Positions 63,316 to 64,000 of a stretch of DNA of 64,000 bases are shown here, piece after piece (the stretch's first letter is position 1; each line of letters opens with the position of its first letter). Made by a program: the position numbers and the translations under genes. The DNA is from UBA7803 sp040219135 (GTDB lineage: Bacteria > Pseudomonadota > Gammaproteobacteria > Pseudomonadales > Azotimanducaceae). The stretch is from the NCBI GenBank assembly GCA_040219135.1, contig JAVJTA010000015.1, positions 1 through 64,000 of the forward strand, written 5' to 3'. The notes under the pieces are model-generated. The model was not told the origin of the DNA, ran no database searches, and saw only the letters and a list, made by a program, of their open reading frames with translations.

Positions 63316-64000
63316 TCAGGCCGGCGGGCGCCCATGACGCCGGCGCAGGAACCGCTGGTGCAGCCACTTCTCGCCCTCTACCACCAGCAGAAACACCACG
63401 CCGCTGGCGCCGATGAGCAGCCAGCTGTGGGCGTTCAGGGGCGTCGACCCGAACAGCAGCTGAAACGGCGGCGCGTAGGTGAACAGCAGCTGCAGACCGA
63501 GTACCCCGGCGATGCTGGCTGCGGCGATCGGATTGCCGAGCAGTCCCTGGCCGCTGAACGCCGATCGGGTGTTCTGCCGGGTGGCGAGCAGATACATCGC
63601 CTCGAACCAGACCAGAGCATTCACGGCCGTCGTGCGGGCGTAGGCGATGTCGCTGCCGTTCCCGCGCGCCAGCAGGTGCAGCAGCAGGATGGCGGCGAGG
63701 ATGGTGGCGCTGACGTAACAGGTCCGCCACAGCAGCACCCCCGAGAGGAGCGCTTCTCCGGCGCGTCGCGGAGAGCGCTGCATCACCCCGGGCTCTGCGC
63801 GTTCGAAGGCCAGCGCCAGGCCGAGGGTGACGGCGGTCACCATGTTGACCCACAGCACCTGGATGGGCGTGATCGGCAGCTGGTAACCGAGCAGGATGGC
63901 GGCGGCGATCATCAGCGCCTCGGCCAGGCTGGTCGGCAGCAGAAAGGCGACGCTCTTCTTGACGTTGTCGTCGATCGTCCGACCGGTCTCCACGGCCTCG
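63316..64000 (-). CDS. cation-transporting P-type ATPase, C-terminal part (cut by window edge)
   Basis: Only the last 228 codons are present; the frame is open to the window edge. EAVETGRTIDDNVKKSVAFLL joins the hinge to the membrane. ITPIQVLWVNMVTAVTLGLALAFE, AEPGVMQRSPR and WRTCYVSATILAAILLL follow, the Cation_ATPase_C domain with six TM helices. This C-terminal domain is that of Ca2+/Mg2+/Na+ type (P2/P3) pumps rather than heavy-metal ones. The catalytic DKTG is outside the window. Confidence 0.9.
   Translation of the reverse strand, partial: EAVETGRTIDDNVKKSVAFLLPTSLAEALMIAAAILLGYQLPITPIQVLWVNMVTAVTLGLALAFERAEPGVMQRSPRRAGEALLSGVLLWRTCYVSATILAAILLLHLLARGNGSDIAYARTTAVNALVWFEAMYLLATRQNTRSAFSGQGLLGNPIAAASIAGVLGLQLLFTYAPPFQLLFGSTPLNAHSWLLIGASGVVFLLVVEGEKWLHQRFLRRRHGRPPA

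Overview
The window is about 70% GC and densely coded on both strands. It most likely comes from a gammaproteobacterium. The evidence is a CTGT-N8-ACAG LexA-type box, three TonB-dependent receptors of the type common in marine or xenobiotic- and steroid-degrading Gammaproteobacteria, an enterobacterial-type PEP carboxylase, a CnoX/YbbN-type thioredoxin and a class II dihydroorotase. I cannot assign a genus. No rRNA, intact tRNA or CRISPR array is present.

Layout. (1) 1-200: the C-terminal scrap of an IS transposase and the 3' half of a tRNA-Asn gene, which looks like the scar of an integrated element. (2) 335-3175: a thiolase-like/DUF35 pair and an amidohydrolase, probably a side-chain (retro-aldol or acyl-CoA) catabolic operon. 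(3) 3191-6583: a pile-up of toxin-antitoxin genes (DUF2442, BrnT/XRE, Phd/VapC, an orphan CopG antitoxin, RES/Xre), several with visible operators. (4) 6699-14461: an AlkA-like glycosylase, then a GntR-controlled catabolic regulon (S15-like hydrolase, enoyl-CoA hydratase, TonB receptor, SnoaL protein, two SDRs). Two near-identical copies of a palindromic operator link its two promoters. (5) 14462-16642: a GNAT protein and a VapBC module. (6) 16666-25619: a divergent locus built around a perfect 19-bp palindrome. On one side are a FAD monooxygenase, a D-aminoacylase-family amidohydrolase and a frameshifted TonB receptor. On the other are a second such amidohydrolase, a SnoaL protein and a double Lrp/AsnC regulator. 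(7) 25665-30438: an operon of three unrecognised exported proteins, two of them lipoproteins, with a 263-bp MITE upstream (30501-30763).

(8) 30781-34619: ppc and, divergently, a ResA-like selenoprotein gene whose in-frame TGA (33972-33974) is followed at once by a SECIS-like hairpin. (9) 34629-40754: a frameshifted DUF1330 gene, a methyltransferase, and a cell-envelope group (two lytic-transglycosylase-like proteins and an S41-like protease) with an orphan antitoxin. (10) 40817-47875: CnoX-like thioredoxin, transglutaminase-like protein, pyrC, exported arginase-like protein, TetR/membrane pair, saccharopine-dehydrogenase-like/DUF2269 pair. (11) 47948-52665: an SOS-boxed UvrD-like helicase, a flavoprotein, a ZIP metal transporter, and an encapsulated-ferritin-type protein that lacks a shell-targeting tail and has no shell gene beside it. 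(12) 52847-64000: a VOC/PNPOx/SDR/TonB catabolic group, a single-chain biotin-dependent acyl-CoA carboxylase, an alpha/beta hydrolase, a membrane protein, an SNase-type nuclease and the C-terminal part of a P-type ATPase cut by the window edge.

Overall this is a catabolic genome segment: outer-membrane uptake paired with CoA-ester and amide chemistry under local regulators, mixed with TA and mobile-element debris. The most striking single item is the selenoprotein with its SECIS. The least explained is the three-gene exported-protein operon.
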